Source: JBPRGG01 sp051418075 (lineage in GTDB: Bacteria; Bacteroidota; Bacteroidia; Cytophagales; Cyclobacteriaceae). From it: 38,340 nucleotides of DNA. Each line of letters starts with the position of its first letter. The first letter of the stretch is position 1. Positions 1 through 7,861 of the stretch are shown here, piece by piece. The notes beneath the pieces were generated by a model. It had not been told where the DNA came from and ran no database searches. It worked only from the letters and a program-made list of their open reading frames with translations. Position numbers and translations under genes: made by a program. Location: NCBI GenBank assembly GCA_051418075.1, contig JBPRGG010000045.1, positions 1-38,340 of the forward strand, given 5' to 3'.

Positions 1-1248
1 ATCAATGGCTTTGATGAAGCCATAAATTTAGCTTTAATTACCAATGAAGGTAAACGCCCCTCTCAGGATATCATTGCAAGTTACAACTTTGATCCCAATC
101 CAACCATGCAGCAGGCTACATTATCTTTTACCCTGGCAGATTTGACGGCCGGAAATAGCTATGATTTCCAAATTGTTGGTTATACCAGTGACAGTACAGT
201 TGCTTGTGGGGCGAATTTAACTATCTCAATTAACGGCAATGGAAGTTCAGATTTAGCCGTTTACACCCTGGCTGGCAATGGAAGCAAAGGGTTTGTTGAT
301 GGTACTGGAAAACAGGCCATTTTTGGTAGTCCTTATGGCCTTGATGCCCACCAAAATATAATTTATGTAGCAGACGCTAATAATCACGCCATTCGAAAAA
401 TAAATGAAAACGGAGTAGTGAATACATTAGCCGGAGATGGCTCCTCCGGATATCGGAATGGTGATCAGCCCAGGTTTTTTAATCCTTTCGATATAGTCAT
501 TGACACCATTAATCAGTATGCCTACGTATCCGATAATGGTAATTTAAGGATTCGAAGAATTGAATTATCTACAGGTGTCACCATTTCATATGCCGGCAAC
601 GGCTTATCCGGTACCAATGATGGTCCGGCCAATCAGGCTACCTTTTTTGGCCCTACCGGCCTGGCAATTAGAAATGATTCCCTGTTTATTGCTGACTATC
701 AAAATAATTTGATCCGGGTGGTTAATCTGGTAGAAGATCCGGCTCAGGCAGTAGTCTCAACCTATGCAGGAAATGGGCAAACAGCCCTGGTAGATGGTCC
801 CAAATGGCAAGCATCTTTTAATAAACCGGTGGGATTGGCATTTTCTGATCAGGCTGACCGATTATTTGTGGCTGATAATTTCAATAACAAAATCAGGGTT
901 ATCAATGCAAATACTATCAATACCCTGCAAGTTATTGATGCTGACAACCAACCCATGTCTTTGCCTTATGATATTGTATTTGATGATAAGGGTGATTTTT
1001 ATGTCTCTGAAGGCAGTAATGTTCTCAGAAAATTTACGTTGCAAGAAAATAAATCATATAACAGCCGGATTTGGGTAGGGCAATATAATGCTTCGGGTTA
1101 TCAGGACGGACTGTTTAGTAATGCCTTGTTTAACACACCACGAGCACTTACCATATCATCTGTTTATAATCAGAATAACCAACTGATAAATGCATTAATT
1201 ATAGCGGATACGCAAAATCATACAATACGATATATCCCCCTGGAATAA
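1..1248 (+). CDS. NHL-repeat beta-propeller protein, 3' part only
   Basis: The reading frame is open from the first base, so the true start lies outside the window; 415 residues are visible. The first ~75 residues look like a beta-sandwich (fibronectin-like) module. From there on, blocks of the form 'tLAGnG..G..DG..a.F..P.Gla' followed by 'vYVADa.NHaIRKI' recur about five times, which is the NHL repeat pattern of a beta-propeller. Clear examples are 'YVADANNHAIRKI' near residue 120 and 'LFVADNFNNKIRVI' further on. NHL propellers bind proteins, peptides or carbohydrates. In Bacteroidota such proteins are usually exported, often with IPT/TIG or Fn3 domains in front, but the N-terminal part that would show a signal peptide is missing here. 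The product ends with the last propeller blade and no C-terminal sorting domain follows. The specific role is unknown. Confidence 0.88.
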   Translation: MNGFDEAINLALITNEGKRPSQDIIASYNFDPNPTMQQATLSFTLADLTAGNSYDFQIVGYTSDSTVACGANLTISINGNGSSDLAVYTLAGNGSKGFVDGTGKQAIFGSPYGLDAHQNIIYVADANNHAIRKINENGVVNTLAGDGSSGYRNGDQPRFFNPFDIVIDTINQYAYVSDNGNLRIRRIELSTGVTISYAGNGLSGTNDGPANQATFFGPTGLAIRNDSLFIADYQNNLIRVVNLVEDPAQAVVSTYAGNGQTALVDGPKWQASFNKPVGLAFSDQADRLFVADNFNNKIRVINANTINTLQVIDADNQPMSLPYDIVFDDKGDFYVSEGSNVLRKFTLQENKSYNSRIWVGQYNASGYQDGLFSNALFNTPRALTISSVYNQNNQLINALIIADTQNHTIRYIPLE

Positions 1249-1460
1249 TGCCAGGATACAGGTTAAATTACCTGAACCATCATTTCCACATTTTCTGGTG
1301 GCCCTTTGAGTTTATATTTTATGTAGTTTTACTTTAGCTGCCAAAAATATATTAAGACCCACAGTCTTACATTATGCCCGAAAGGAAATGAAAATTTAAT
1401 GAAATCAATATCTTTAAGCATTTACATTTGAGTAGCGGAAAGTTCGTTTTCATAAACTTT

Positions 1461-1513
1461 CATTCCACCTCTGTGTACCTTTGTGAAAACCTTTGTGTTT
1501 TCTGTGGTAAAAA
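1461..1513. repeat. CTCTGTG-type intergenic repeat, copy 1
   Basis: A stretch reading 'cctctgtgtacctttgtg' followed by 'cctttgtgttttctgtgg' and 'taaaa' lies just after the sulfatase stop codon. A shorter variant with the same pieces (cattcc, ctctgtg, gttttct..gtggtaaaa) occurs at 13541-13577. Related 'ctctgtgtctctgtggt' sequences are known as scattered intergenic elements in many bacterial genomes. Its function is unknown. Confidence 0.5.
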
Positions 1514-1516
1514 TAA

Positions 1517-2947
1517 TTATAAAACGCCAGGAAAACGGGCATTCTGTTGATTAAGCAGCTGAAAAAGCTTTTCTTCCAACCGCCTGGTCAATGCAGTATC
1601 CTTTAGGGCTAAATTATGTAGTTCTGATAGATCCTGATCCAAATTATATAATTCCGGAGACTTATTCCCATAATATTTGATCAGCTTGTAATTGCCGTGG
1701 CGCAAAATACTATGTGGTATCACTTCACCATATACCGTGTATTGGTTTGACCGATAATGAGGAAAATGCCAGGTTAGTTCCCTTTCCTGAATGACCATGG
1801 ATTGATCTTTAAGCGATCCGGAAAGATCTGTACCATCCAATAGGCTTTCATCAGCCATATCAATGCCTGCCAGGCTGGCTATGGTGGGAAAAAGATCCAT
1901 GCTGATCACCGGTTGATCAATTACCTGGGTTTTAATACCGGGGCCGGATATGATTAATGGAATGCGTATTCCTCCTTCGTATGGATACCCTTTTCCGGCC
2001 CTGAGTGGATCATTATTGGCGGCATAAGGCATGTCCAATCCACCATTATCAGAAGTAAATACAATAATAGTCCGATCCTTCAGGCCTCGTTTTTCCAAAA
2101 CTTGCATCAACCGACCTAATCCCTGATCCACATAATCAATCATGGCAGCGTAGACCGGGTTAAAATTATTTGGATTAGTCTTACTTTTATATTTCTGTAC
2201 CATATCTGCCGGCGCCTCTATAGGGGTATGCACTGCATAGTGCCACAAATTCAGGAAAAATGGTTGGCCGCCGGCATTTTCAATAAACTGCAAGGCCTCA
2301 TCTATTTCCCGGTTAGTGAGGTATTCTCCTTTTTCACGGGCTGGCAAGGTAGGTATTCCGGCAATTTCCTGGTCGGCATAAGGATCAAAATAGCTGGGGG
2401 GATCACCCAGATAACATCCTCCCCGGTTTATATCAAACCCCTGATGTTCCGGGTAATGTTCTTGCTCTCCCAGGTGCCACTTACCGATATGAGCTGTTTG
2501 ATAGCCCGCTTTTTGTAATAATTCGGCTATGGTTTCTTCACTTTTTTCCAGCCAGTAAGCATTTTGAGGCGTTTTTAAAGATTTACCTTCCGGAGATTGA
2601 TATTGCGCCAGGTAATCTGCATTTTTTTGTGCTTGTTGAATCTGCTCTTTTTCCCACCAGGCAATGCGGTTGGTGATGCCCAGACGGGCCGGTGACTTTC
2701 CGGTTAAAATTGCGGCCCGGGTGGGTGAACAAAGGGAGGCTGCAGCATAAGCCTGGGAAAACAGAGCCCCCTTCCCGGCTAAATGATCAATGTTTGGGGT
2801 TTCATAAAAATCGTTGCCATAACAGCCCAGATCGCGCCAACCCAAATCATCCACCACAATCAGGAGAATATTTGGAGATCCCAGTTTTTTTTCACAGGAA
2901 ATAAATCCAAAGATCAGGAATAAAGTAAACCAATGGCTGACAGGCAT
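1517..2947 (-). CDS. Sulfatase (arylsulfatase A family), lipoprotein
   Basis: A 476-residue type I sulfatase that would hydrolyse sulfate esters, probably on sulfated polysaccharides or glycans at the cell surface or in the periplasm. It starts with a short lipoprotein signal peptide ending in 'FISC' (Cys18). Metal ligands are visible in 'VVDDLGW' (Asp33, Asp34). The signature 'CSPTRAAILTGK' (Cys73) carries the cysteine that a formylglycine-generating enzyme converts to the catalytic formylglycine. 'GKWHLG' and 'FTSDNGG' supply further active-site and metal residues. The length is normal for the family. The gene stands alone and is transcribed divergently from the LytM-like lipoprotein gene. 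No SusCD pair or other polysaccharide-utilisation gene is next to it, so the substrate cannot be guessed from context. The formylglycine-generating enzyme must be encoded elsewhere. Confidence 0.93.
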   Translation of the reverse strand: MPVSHWFTLFLIFGFISCEKKLGSPNILLIVVDDLGWRDLGCYGNDFYETPNIDHLAGKGALFSQAYAAASLCSPTRAAILTGKSPARLGITNRIAWWEKEQIQQAQKNADYLAQYQSPEGKSLKTPQNAYWLEKSEETIAELLQKAGYQTAHIGKWHLGEQEHYPEHQGFDINRGGCYLGDPPSYFDPYADQEIAGIPTLPAREKGEYLTNREIDEALQFIENAGGQPFFLNLWHYAVHTPIEAPADMVQKYKSKTNPNNFNPVYAAMIDYVDQGLGRLMQVLEKRGLKDRTIIVFTSDNGGLDMPYAANNDPLRAGKGYPYEGGIRIPLIISGPGIKTQVIDQPVISMDLFPTIASLAGIDMADESLLDGTDLSGSLKDQSMVIQERELTWHFPHYRSNQYTVYGEVIPHSILRHGNYKLIKYYGNKSPELYNLDQDLSELHNLALKDTALTRRLEEKLFQLLNQQNARFPGVL

Positions 2948-3107
2948 AAGTTTTTGATTAATAATGATGATAAAGATGGAAAAATTTTGTTACTTATAAT
3001 AGGTTTTATCCGGTTAAGATCCTCTTTGGTTTGGTTATTATGATTTTTTTCAGGGCACAACAAATCCTATTACCTTGGCTGCGGCAATTGTTGTGACAGA
3101 AGCTATA

Positions 3108-3138
3108 TTGATTTTTATCAGACAAATAAATAAATTTG
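3108..3138 (+). promoter_or_regulatory. Bacteroidota-type promoter before LytM-like lipoprotein gene
   Basis: TTG at 3108-3110, then 20 nt, then TAAATTTG at 3131-3138, matching the phylum consensus TTG / TAnnTTTG with good spacing. Transcription would begin near 3144, about 60 nt before the annotated start. Confidence 0.6.
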
Positions 3139-3204
3139 TATAATGCCAAACTTACTTCTATGACAAATTTGCTCCAAAGGCCAACCTAAATACAATCCCA
3201 AAAG

Positions 3205-4347
3205 ATGATCAAAATAGCCCTGATGAAAATACGACAAATGCAAAAATGGAACTACTTCAATTTGCTCTTTATTACTCTTTTTTTACTGGCTTGTCAGACT
3301 GAAAATGAAATAGATCCCCCCGACGAAGAACCGCCGGTTTACGATTTTCCCCAGGGAAAGATTTACTTTACTTATCCCCCGGTGCAACTGGAGGGTATTT
3401 ACTTTATTGAACCACGCGGACGGATGGATCCCCCACCCTCACCTCATGGCGGTTTTCACCACAAACAATTAGGTTTTGATGTCACCACAATTCCTGTTTA
3501 TGCCATGGCTGACGGGCTGGTACGGGTATTAGGACAAAGTGGTGTAGATTATTTTACTGTCGTGCAATTTTCCACTACCCTACAGGCCACCTATGGACAC
3601 GTCGGTCGGTTTCACGGCAAACTGGACCAGGTTTTCGGCGACTTAAAAGATCAAGCCCTTTTCGAAGTTAATATTGAAGTCAAAGCCGGTGATACCCTTG
3701 GTTTTGTAGAGTCGACCTCGGCCCTGGATCTGGGTTTATACGACACCGCCCTGGTCCTGAACCATATTTATCCCATAGACTACGGATATGAAGGGCGATT
3801 TACAGCTCATCTGCCTGATTATTACCAGGAACCGATAAAATCACAACTGGAGCAACTGAGCATGCGTAAAGATCCACCCCGACTGGGCAAAACCGATTAC
3901 AGCATTCCGGGTAGGATGGTCGGAGATTGGTTTATGCCGGGCAATACCACGCCCTACCAAAATACCTTTACCATAGCCTATGATCATATCCTTTCCAACC
4001 GGATACAAATCAGTGATGGTTTTTACCAGCATAGCAGTTCAAATGATGCTTCAAAAATGTACGTTGTCTATGTAAAAAACAATCGCCCCAAACCGGAAAA
4101 TATAAGCCCTGAAAATGGACCGGTCAAATGGGAAGGTTTTGCTTTTTCTGCCTATCGTTTCGATCCGGAAAAAAATAGTCTGGCCCTGAATGATACCACC
4201 AGCATGGATAACAGCCCGGTCAAAGGCACTTTTCTGTTGCAAATGATGGGTCCGGAAGAGCTGAAAGTAGAAGATTTTCCCGGAAAATCGGCTGATCAGG
4301 TAACAGGTTTCACTACTGCCGCCAGAACCTATATCAGAAAGCGATAA
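3205..4347 (+). CDS. LytM/M23-like lipoprotein, probably catalytically altered
   Basis: An exported 380-residue lipoprotein; the signal segment ends in 'LLAC' (Cys30). There are in-frame ATGs at 3205, 3223 and 3238; the last gives the most typical 19-residue signal peptide, so the true start may be 3238. Residues ~80-180 look like the LytM/duplicated-hybrid fold of M23 endopeptidases. 'HHKQLGFDV' supplies the His and Asp of the first zinc motif. 'ATYGHVGRF' matches the conserved YGH segment, and 'VKAGDTLGFVEST' matches the 'v.aGd.iG..G.tG' stretch. The H-x-H motif that should follow (as in 'GPHLHFE') is not seen; the sequence there is 'LDLGLYDTALVLNH'. A peptidoglycan-binding or otherwise non-peptidase role is therefore possible. 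About 200 residues after the LytM region belong to no fold I recognise. Confidence 0.75.
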   Translation: MIKIALMKIRQMQKWNYFNLLFITLFLLACQTENEIDPPDEEPPVYDFPQGKIYFTYPPVQLEGIYFIEPRGRMDPPPSPHGGFHHKQLGFDVTTIPVYAMADGLVRVLGQSGVDYFTVVQFSTTLQATYGHVGRFHGKLDQVFGDLKDQALFEVNIEVKAGDTLGFVESTSALDLGLYDTALVLNHIYPIDYGYEGRFTAHLPDYYQEPIKSQLEQLSMRKDPPRLGKTDYSIPGRMVGDWFMPGNTTPYQNTFTIAYDHILSNRIQISDGFYQHSSSNDASKMYVVYVKNNRPKPENISPENGPVKWEGFAFSAYRFDPEKNSLALNDTTSMDNSPVKGTFLLQMMGPEELKVEDFPGKSADQVTGFTTAARTYIRKR

Positions 4348-4412
4348 TCATCCGGAAGTCCGGAAATCAGGAAAATAAATTTTCAGAATTACAGCGGTTC
4401 CTGACTTTTAAC

Positions 4413-4420
4413 TACATTTG
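4413..4420 (+). promoter_or_regulatory. Possible -7 element before alpha/beta hydrolase gene
   Basis: TACATTTG fits the TAnnTTTG consensus exactly, but no convincing TTG lies 19-21 nt upstream. It would give a leader of about 85 nt. Confidence 0.25.
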
Positions 4421-4511
4421 GTTGATTAGTCATTTTATGTCAAATTACTGATATTATATCTAATTTGGCTCAACAGTTTTTATTCCTTCCCGGTTTAAGT
4501 CATAAAAAGCG

Positions 4512-5504
4512 ATGAAATATTTTTTAATCTTACTGGTTTGTCTTCATTTTTTTTATGCTTCAGCTCAGGATCAGTTAAAACCATTAGGTTCGGCCCTGGA
4601 GAATTTTGAATATCCTTACCCGGTGCAATATATCAGCCTGGAATTGCAAAATGAAAAGCAAGTTTATATGGCTTATATGGATGTACAGCCGGAAAACCCC
4701 AATGGTCAAAACATCATGCTGCTGCATGGTAAAAACTTCAGCGGAGCCTATTGGGGTCAGACTGCGGAAGATCTGGCTCAAAGAGGTTACAGGGTCATTC
4801 TGCCAGACCAGGTAGGCTTTGGTAAATCTTCCAAACCGGCAGATATGCAGTACACCTTCCAATTACTTGCTCAAAACACCAGGAATCTGTTGGATACTTT
4901 GGAAATTAACCAGCTTGCAGTGGCCGGACATTCCATGGGTGGCATGCTGGCTACCCGTTTTGCCCTGATGTACCCTGAGATGACGGAAAAACTGATCCTG
5001 GTTAATCCCATCGGTCTAGAAGACTGGAAGGTAAAAGTCCCCTATCAACCGGTGGAATTCTGGTATCATAATGAACTCAAAAAAGATTATAAAGGAATCA
5101 AAAACTACATGCAGGAAAACTATTACCATGGGGAGTGGAAACCGGCTTATGAACCCTGGCTCCTGCTACAAGCCGGCTGGACTTTAAGCCCTGAATACCC
5201 GGTAATAGCCTGGAATTCAGCCCTCACCTTTGATATGATCTTTACCCAGCCGGTAGTGTATGAATTTCAATATTTGCAAATGCCTGTATTGCTGATTATC
5301 GGCCAATTGGATCGTACAGCCCTGGGTAAAAGCCTAGTGGATCCGGCAGTGCGGGAAACCCTGGGCAATTATCCCGCATTAGGCCGCCAAACCAGGGATA
5401 AAATTCCCAATGCTTCGCTGGTGGAGCTGGATGGCGTTGGACATCTGCCTCACCTGGAGGCATATCAACAATTTTTTGATCCTCTTGTAAAATTTTTGGA
5501 ATGA
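4512..5504 (+). CDS. Alpha/beta hydrolase, exported
   Basis: A 330-residue serine hydrolase of the alpha/beta hydrolase fold with a cleavable signal peptide (hydrophobic residues 3-16, then 'ASAQD'). Fold landmarks appear in the right order: 'LLHGKNFSG' (oxyanion region, ~71-79), 'LPDQVGFGKSSKP' (~97-109), the nucleophile elbow 'GHSMGG' with Ser141, the acid in 'LLIIGQLDRTA', and the C-terminal catalytic His in 'GVGHLPHLEA'. It resembles periplasmic hydrolases annotated as esterases or haloalkane-dehalogenase-like enzymes. The elbow serine rules out a dehalogenase, which would have Asp there. The substrate is unknown. It follows the LytM-like gene on the same strand with a 164-nt gap, so it probably has its own promoter. 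Confidence 0.88.
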   Translation: MKYFLILLVCLHFFYASAQDQLKPLGSALENFEYPYPVQYISLELQNEKQVYMAYMDVQPENPNGQNIMLLHGKNFSGAYWGQTAEDLAQRGYRVILPDQVGFGKSSKPADMQYTFQLLAQNTRNLLDTLEINQLAVAGHSMGGMLATRFALMYPEMTEKLILVNPIGLEDWKVKVPYQPVEFWYHNELKKDYKGIKNYMQENYYHGEWKPAYEPWLLLQAGWTLSPEYPVIAWNSALTFDMIFTQPVVYEFQYLQMPVLLIIGQLDRTALGKSLVDPAVRETLGNYPALGRQTRDKIPNASLVELDGVGHLPHLEAYQQFFDPLVKFLE

Positions 5505-5729
5505 AAAGTTTCAAATTTTAATTGAACGGTTTCAAATCCTGGTTTGGTGATACCTTTATGATGATTAAACAGAAAAAATGAAAGTAATCTTCCTGTTACA
5601 GAGACTATAATTTAGAATTAGAACATGATCACAGCAGGTTTTTAGCCCATATTTTTGAAGAACCTGACAGGTAATCAAATAAATTTAACATTATTATAAA
5701 TGTTTATTTAACTCTAAACAGATAGAATT

Positions 5730-5924
5730 GTGCCATTAAATGCTACTATTGAAACCCAAATGGGAATTCCTGTAGATAATCATGATACACCGCCAAGACC
5801 TTGGACTTTAATTCAAGGTTGGCCAAATCGATGGAGGTCAGGTCATACCTTTATTATTCTAGATCATAATCAGGCAACTGACAAGGTATTGACACTTGAA
5901 TCCAATAGTTCAGAAGGTGGTTAA
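5730..5924 (+). pseudogene. Remnant of a small protein gene
   Basis: A 64-codon frame that can only start at GTG and has a stop five codons upstream. The protein reads like real coding sequence, with a compact segment 'GHTFIILDHNQATDKVLTLE' that resembles the central part of larger amidase- or NlpC-like proteins. After the TAA the same frame stays open for about 34 more codons ('KLYKPAIYLTF...', to a TGA near 6031). The simplest reading is a decayed fragment with an internal stop and a lost 5' end; a chance frame cannot be excluded. I do not know the parent family with certainty. Confidence 0.35.
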
Positions 5925-6123
5925 AAGCTATATAAACCAGCCATTTATTTAACCTTTCTTTTGAATTGTGGGATCTATGGTATAACAGCCTCCATGGATC
6001 TGCCCCTTTTTGTAGCCCCTATTTTAAACATTTGATTTGTTTTAAAAATCACCAATGTAAGATTCCAAAAGGTCACGATTGAATTCAACGCCATATAAGC
6101 ACTACCTTTAAAAAAAGCTCATT

Positions 6124-6258
6124 ATGAAAAAAATTGTTGTAATACTTATCTTGTTTTTCTCCATTATTTTATTTCAGGGCTGTGCAGGAGAAAGAATAGT
6201 CATTGACGGAAAAAGTTACTCAGCCAAAAAACTAAACCAGCCGGCTACATCATTTTAA
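6124..6258 (+). CDS. Small lipoprotein (44 residues)
   Basis: A short frame beginning with ATG and ending in TAA that encodes a canonical lipoprotein signal: a 'MKK' start, a hydrophobic run 'IVVILILFFSIILF', then the lipobox 'FQGC' followed by 'AGE'. The mature part is only about 24 residues ('RIVIDGKSYSAKKLNQPATS'). Such very small lipoproteins are easily missed by gene callers. The strong signal peptide, including the lysines, favours a real gene over chance. No family is recognised. It lies between the remnant at 5730-5924 and the DinB-like gene on the other strand. It could also be the intact start of a gene that was truncated by decay in this region. Confidence 0.5.
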   Translation: MKKIVVILILFFSIILFQGCAGERIVIDGKSYSAKKLNQPATSF

Positions 6259-6327
6259 AGAAGCGGCCTGCCCCTATTAAACAATCAGCAAGTGGAGAAA
6301 GCCACATCTGGTTAAGCCCTAACCTGA

Positions 6328-6888
6328 CTAATAATATTTATAGGAAGGTGGATCCATATCATTCATTCTGATATACAGATTCGCCTTGGCCCTGTGATTG
6401 GTCAAATGATCATGTATAAATATGATAGCCTGGGATTTAGGTATTTCATTACCACCAAAGGTTTTGGTCATAGCCATCATATCTTCTTCTGACATACTTT
6501 TGATAATATCTTTCACCATTCCCATATTTTCTTTTAAAAGGTTTATGATCTCAGCTTTGCTCATTTCGCTGGCCTTGGGTTCAGGGCTTCTACCCTGCTC
6601 TCCCAGCAGCATAAATTTGCTGATGCCCACTGAAGAATGGGCAATATGGACCATTTGTTCTCCAAATGTCTTACTAACAGCAGTAGGTTTGAAGTCATAC
6701 TTTTCTTCCGGCATAGCTTCGGCTACTTCCAGGGTATGATCCATAGCCATTTGCCAGATGGGGCCATACATTTCCCCAAACTTTGCCACAGCAGCTGATT
6801 TTGATTTTTCACTAATACTGAAACCAGTGATTAAACCTGCTATCAGAATAGAAAGAACAGGGATTAACAAAAATTTGATCTTTTTCAT
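6328..6888 (-). CDS. DinB-like protein with signal peptide
   Basis: A 186-residue protein with an N-terminal signal or anchor segment (residues ~5-25). The rest is a four-helix DinB/YfiT-type domain. Candidate metal-site histidines are in 'MAMDHTLEVAEAMPEEKY' (first helix, with the typical MP.E.Y turn), in 'FGEQMVHIAHSS' and in 'FIHDHLTNHRAKANLYIR'. 'HR.q...Y.R' near the C-terminus is typical of the family, and so is the ending 'DPPSYKYY'. DinB-fold proteins are metal-binding, often thiol-dependent transferases, but most are cytoplasmic. Exported versions are common in Bacteroidota and are uncharacterised. The start is the only ATG before the signal peptide. The gene is monocistronic as far as can be seen. 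Confidence 0.85.
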   Translation of the reverse strand: MKKIKFLLIPVLSILIAGLITGFSISEKSKSAAVAKFGEMYGPIWQMAMDHTLEVAEAMPEEKYDFKPTAVSKTFGEQMVHIAHSSVGISKFMLLGEQGRSPEPKASEMSKAEIINLLKENMGMVKDIIKSMSEEDMMAMTKTFGGNEIPKSQAIIFIHDHLTNHRAKANLYIRMNDMDPPSYKYY

Positions 6889-7299
6889 GATTTTTAAAAT
6901 TTAGGTTGTTTAAGATGGTATTTTACCGAACTAATTATTATAACTGAATGGTATTATGGGAGGAAATGTTTAAAGATTCCGGTTATTTTTTCTCTAAATT
7001 TCTATTTATCTTAAATTATTTAAAATAAGATATTCAAAAACAGGAAAAGAAGGATCCGGTAAAACCTGACCCTTCTTTCTGTGGATGTTTATTGTTCGAG
7101 TAATCTGTGAGATTACACTATAAAGCTAAAATACAAGGACCATTTATAATTGTAAAAATCTGACCTCCTTTCCTAAAGCTTTTTAATTTTAGAGATTTTA
7201 TCTTGAGTGACGCTATTTGGTTGGCTAAAAAATTCAACCAACTGACATACAGTCAGGATGAAAATTGTTTAGCTTTGTGATTACCTAAATATTAAAAGG
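6889..7299. other. Intergenic region of about 410 nt
   Basis: A divergent spacer between the DinB-like gene and the PH-like membrane protein gene. It is AT-rich and shows no coding frame. It contains a perfect 7-bp hairpin (GTAATCT-GTG-AGATTAC) at 7100-7116, a looser dyad around 7048-7078 (aagaagg...ccttctt), and CTGAC/GTCAG at 7242-7256. Their function is unknown. Confidence 0.5.
7270..7277 (+). promoter_or_regulatory. Possible -7 element before membrane protein gene
   Basis: TAGCTTTG fits TAnnTTTG exactly and would start transcription near 7283, which agrees with translation from the TTG at 7300. No clear -33 TTG is present. Confidence 0.3.
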
Positions 7300-7860
7300 T
7301 TGCAGCATTCAAGAACAACAAATCCATATCAGTTAAGGCTTAAATCCAAAGGCATTAATTTTAATGCAGCCTTTTTCCTGGTGGTTTCAGTGGCATTTTT
7401 TGTCATACTGGTTTTTCTGTTCTTTCCACTGTACCTGTCATTTTCTTCCTCCAGCAGTTCAGATTGGATTTCTCTGCTTGGCTGGTGCGGGTTATTTTTC
7501 TTCAATACCCAGGTATTCATCTATACCATGGCCCTGAGCCTGGAGCAACAATGGCTGGAAATTAATTCGGGTAAATTACTGGTAATCAAGAAGCGACCTT
7601 TTTTGAGAAATGAACAATTACTACTTGAAATAGATCAGATCAAAGCCATTAATCCGGAAAAACTGATCATGAATTTTAAAAATGTATGGTATGCCTTTCT
7701 TTTTCATCATACTGATCCCCATGACGAGGATACAGAAAGGTTCCTGGTACCACATGTTTATGATGGAAAAAACTCCTTTGCCTTCTTTGAATTTGCCAGT
7801 GATGATACCAAATTACAAGTGATTCAACAGCTAAAAACCCGAATTTCCTCCAGGAATTGA
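7300..7860 (+). CDS. Small membrane protein, PH-like C-terminal domain
   Basis: A 186-residue protein of unknown function. Two hydrophobic segments (residues ~24-49 and ~58-80) form a hairpin in the membrane. The C-terminal ~105 residues are soluble and begin 'LEINSGKLLVIKKRPFL', a strand-rich start reminiscent of the bacterial PH-like domains found after paired membrane helices. The frame has no ATG before residue 83. The stop at 7270 and the -7 element there leave TTG at 7300 as the most plausible start, so the start is uncertain by a few codons. The stop codon sits directly against the stop of the convergent pyruvate kinase gene. Confidence 0.65.
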   Translation: MQHSRTTNPYQLRLKSKGINFNAAFFLVVSVAFFVILVFLFFPLYLSFSSSSSSDWISLLGWCGLFFFNTQVFIYTMALSLEQQWLEINSGKLLVIKKRPFLRNEQLLLEIDQIKAINPEKLIMNFKNVWYAFLFHHTDPHDEDTERFLVPHVYDGKNSFAFFEFASDDTKLQVIQQLKTRISSRN

Positions 7861-7861
7861 A

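Noticed and set aside
794..1078. Plus-strand frame of 94 codons inside the NHL gene
   Set aside because: Lies wholly inside the NHL coding sequence in another frame and has no features of a real protein.
1258..1275. Short dyad caggt...acctg after the NHL gene as a terminator
   Set aside because: The stem is only five base pairs and no T-run follows.
4451..4480. Second -7-like sequence (ctaatttgg) before the hydrolase gene
   Set aside because: It lacks one base of the TAnnTTTG spacing and has no -33 partner.
5296..5514. Minus-strand frame of 72 codons at the end of the hydrolase gene
   Set aside because: Proline-rich shadow of the hydrolase coding sequence on the opposite strand.
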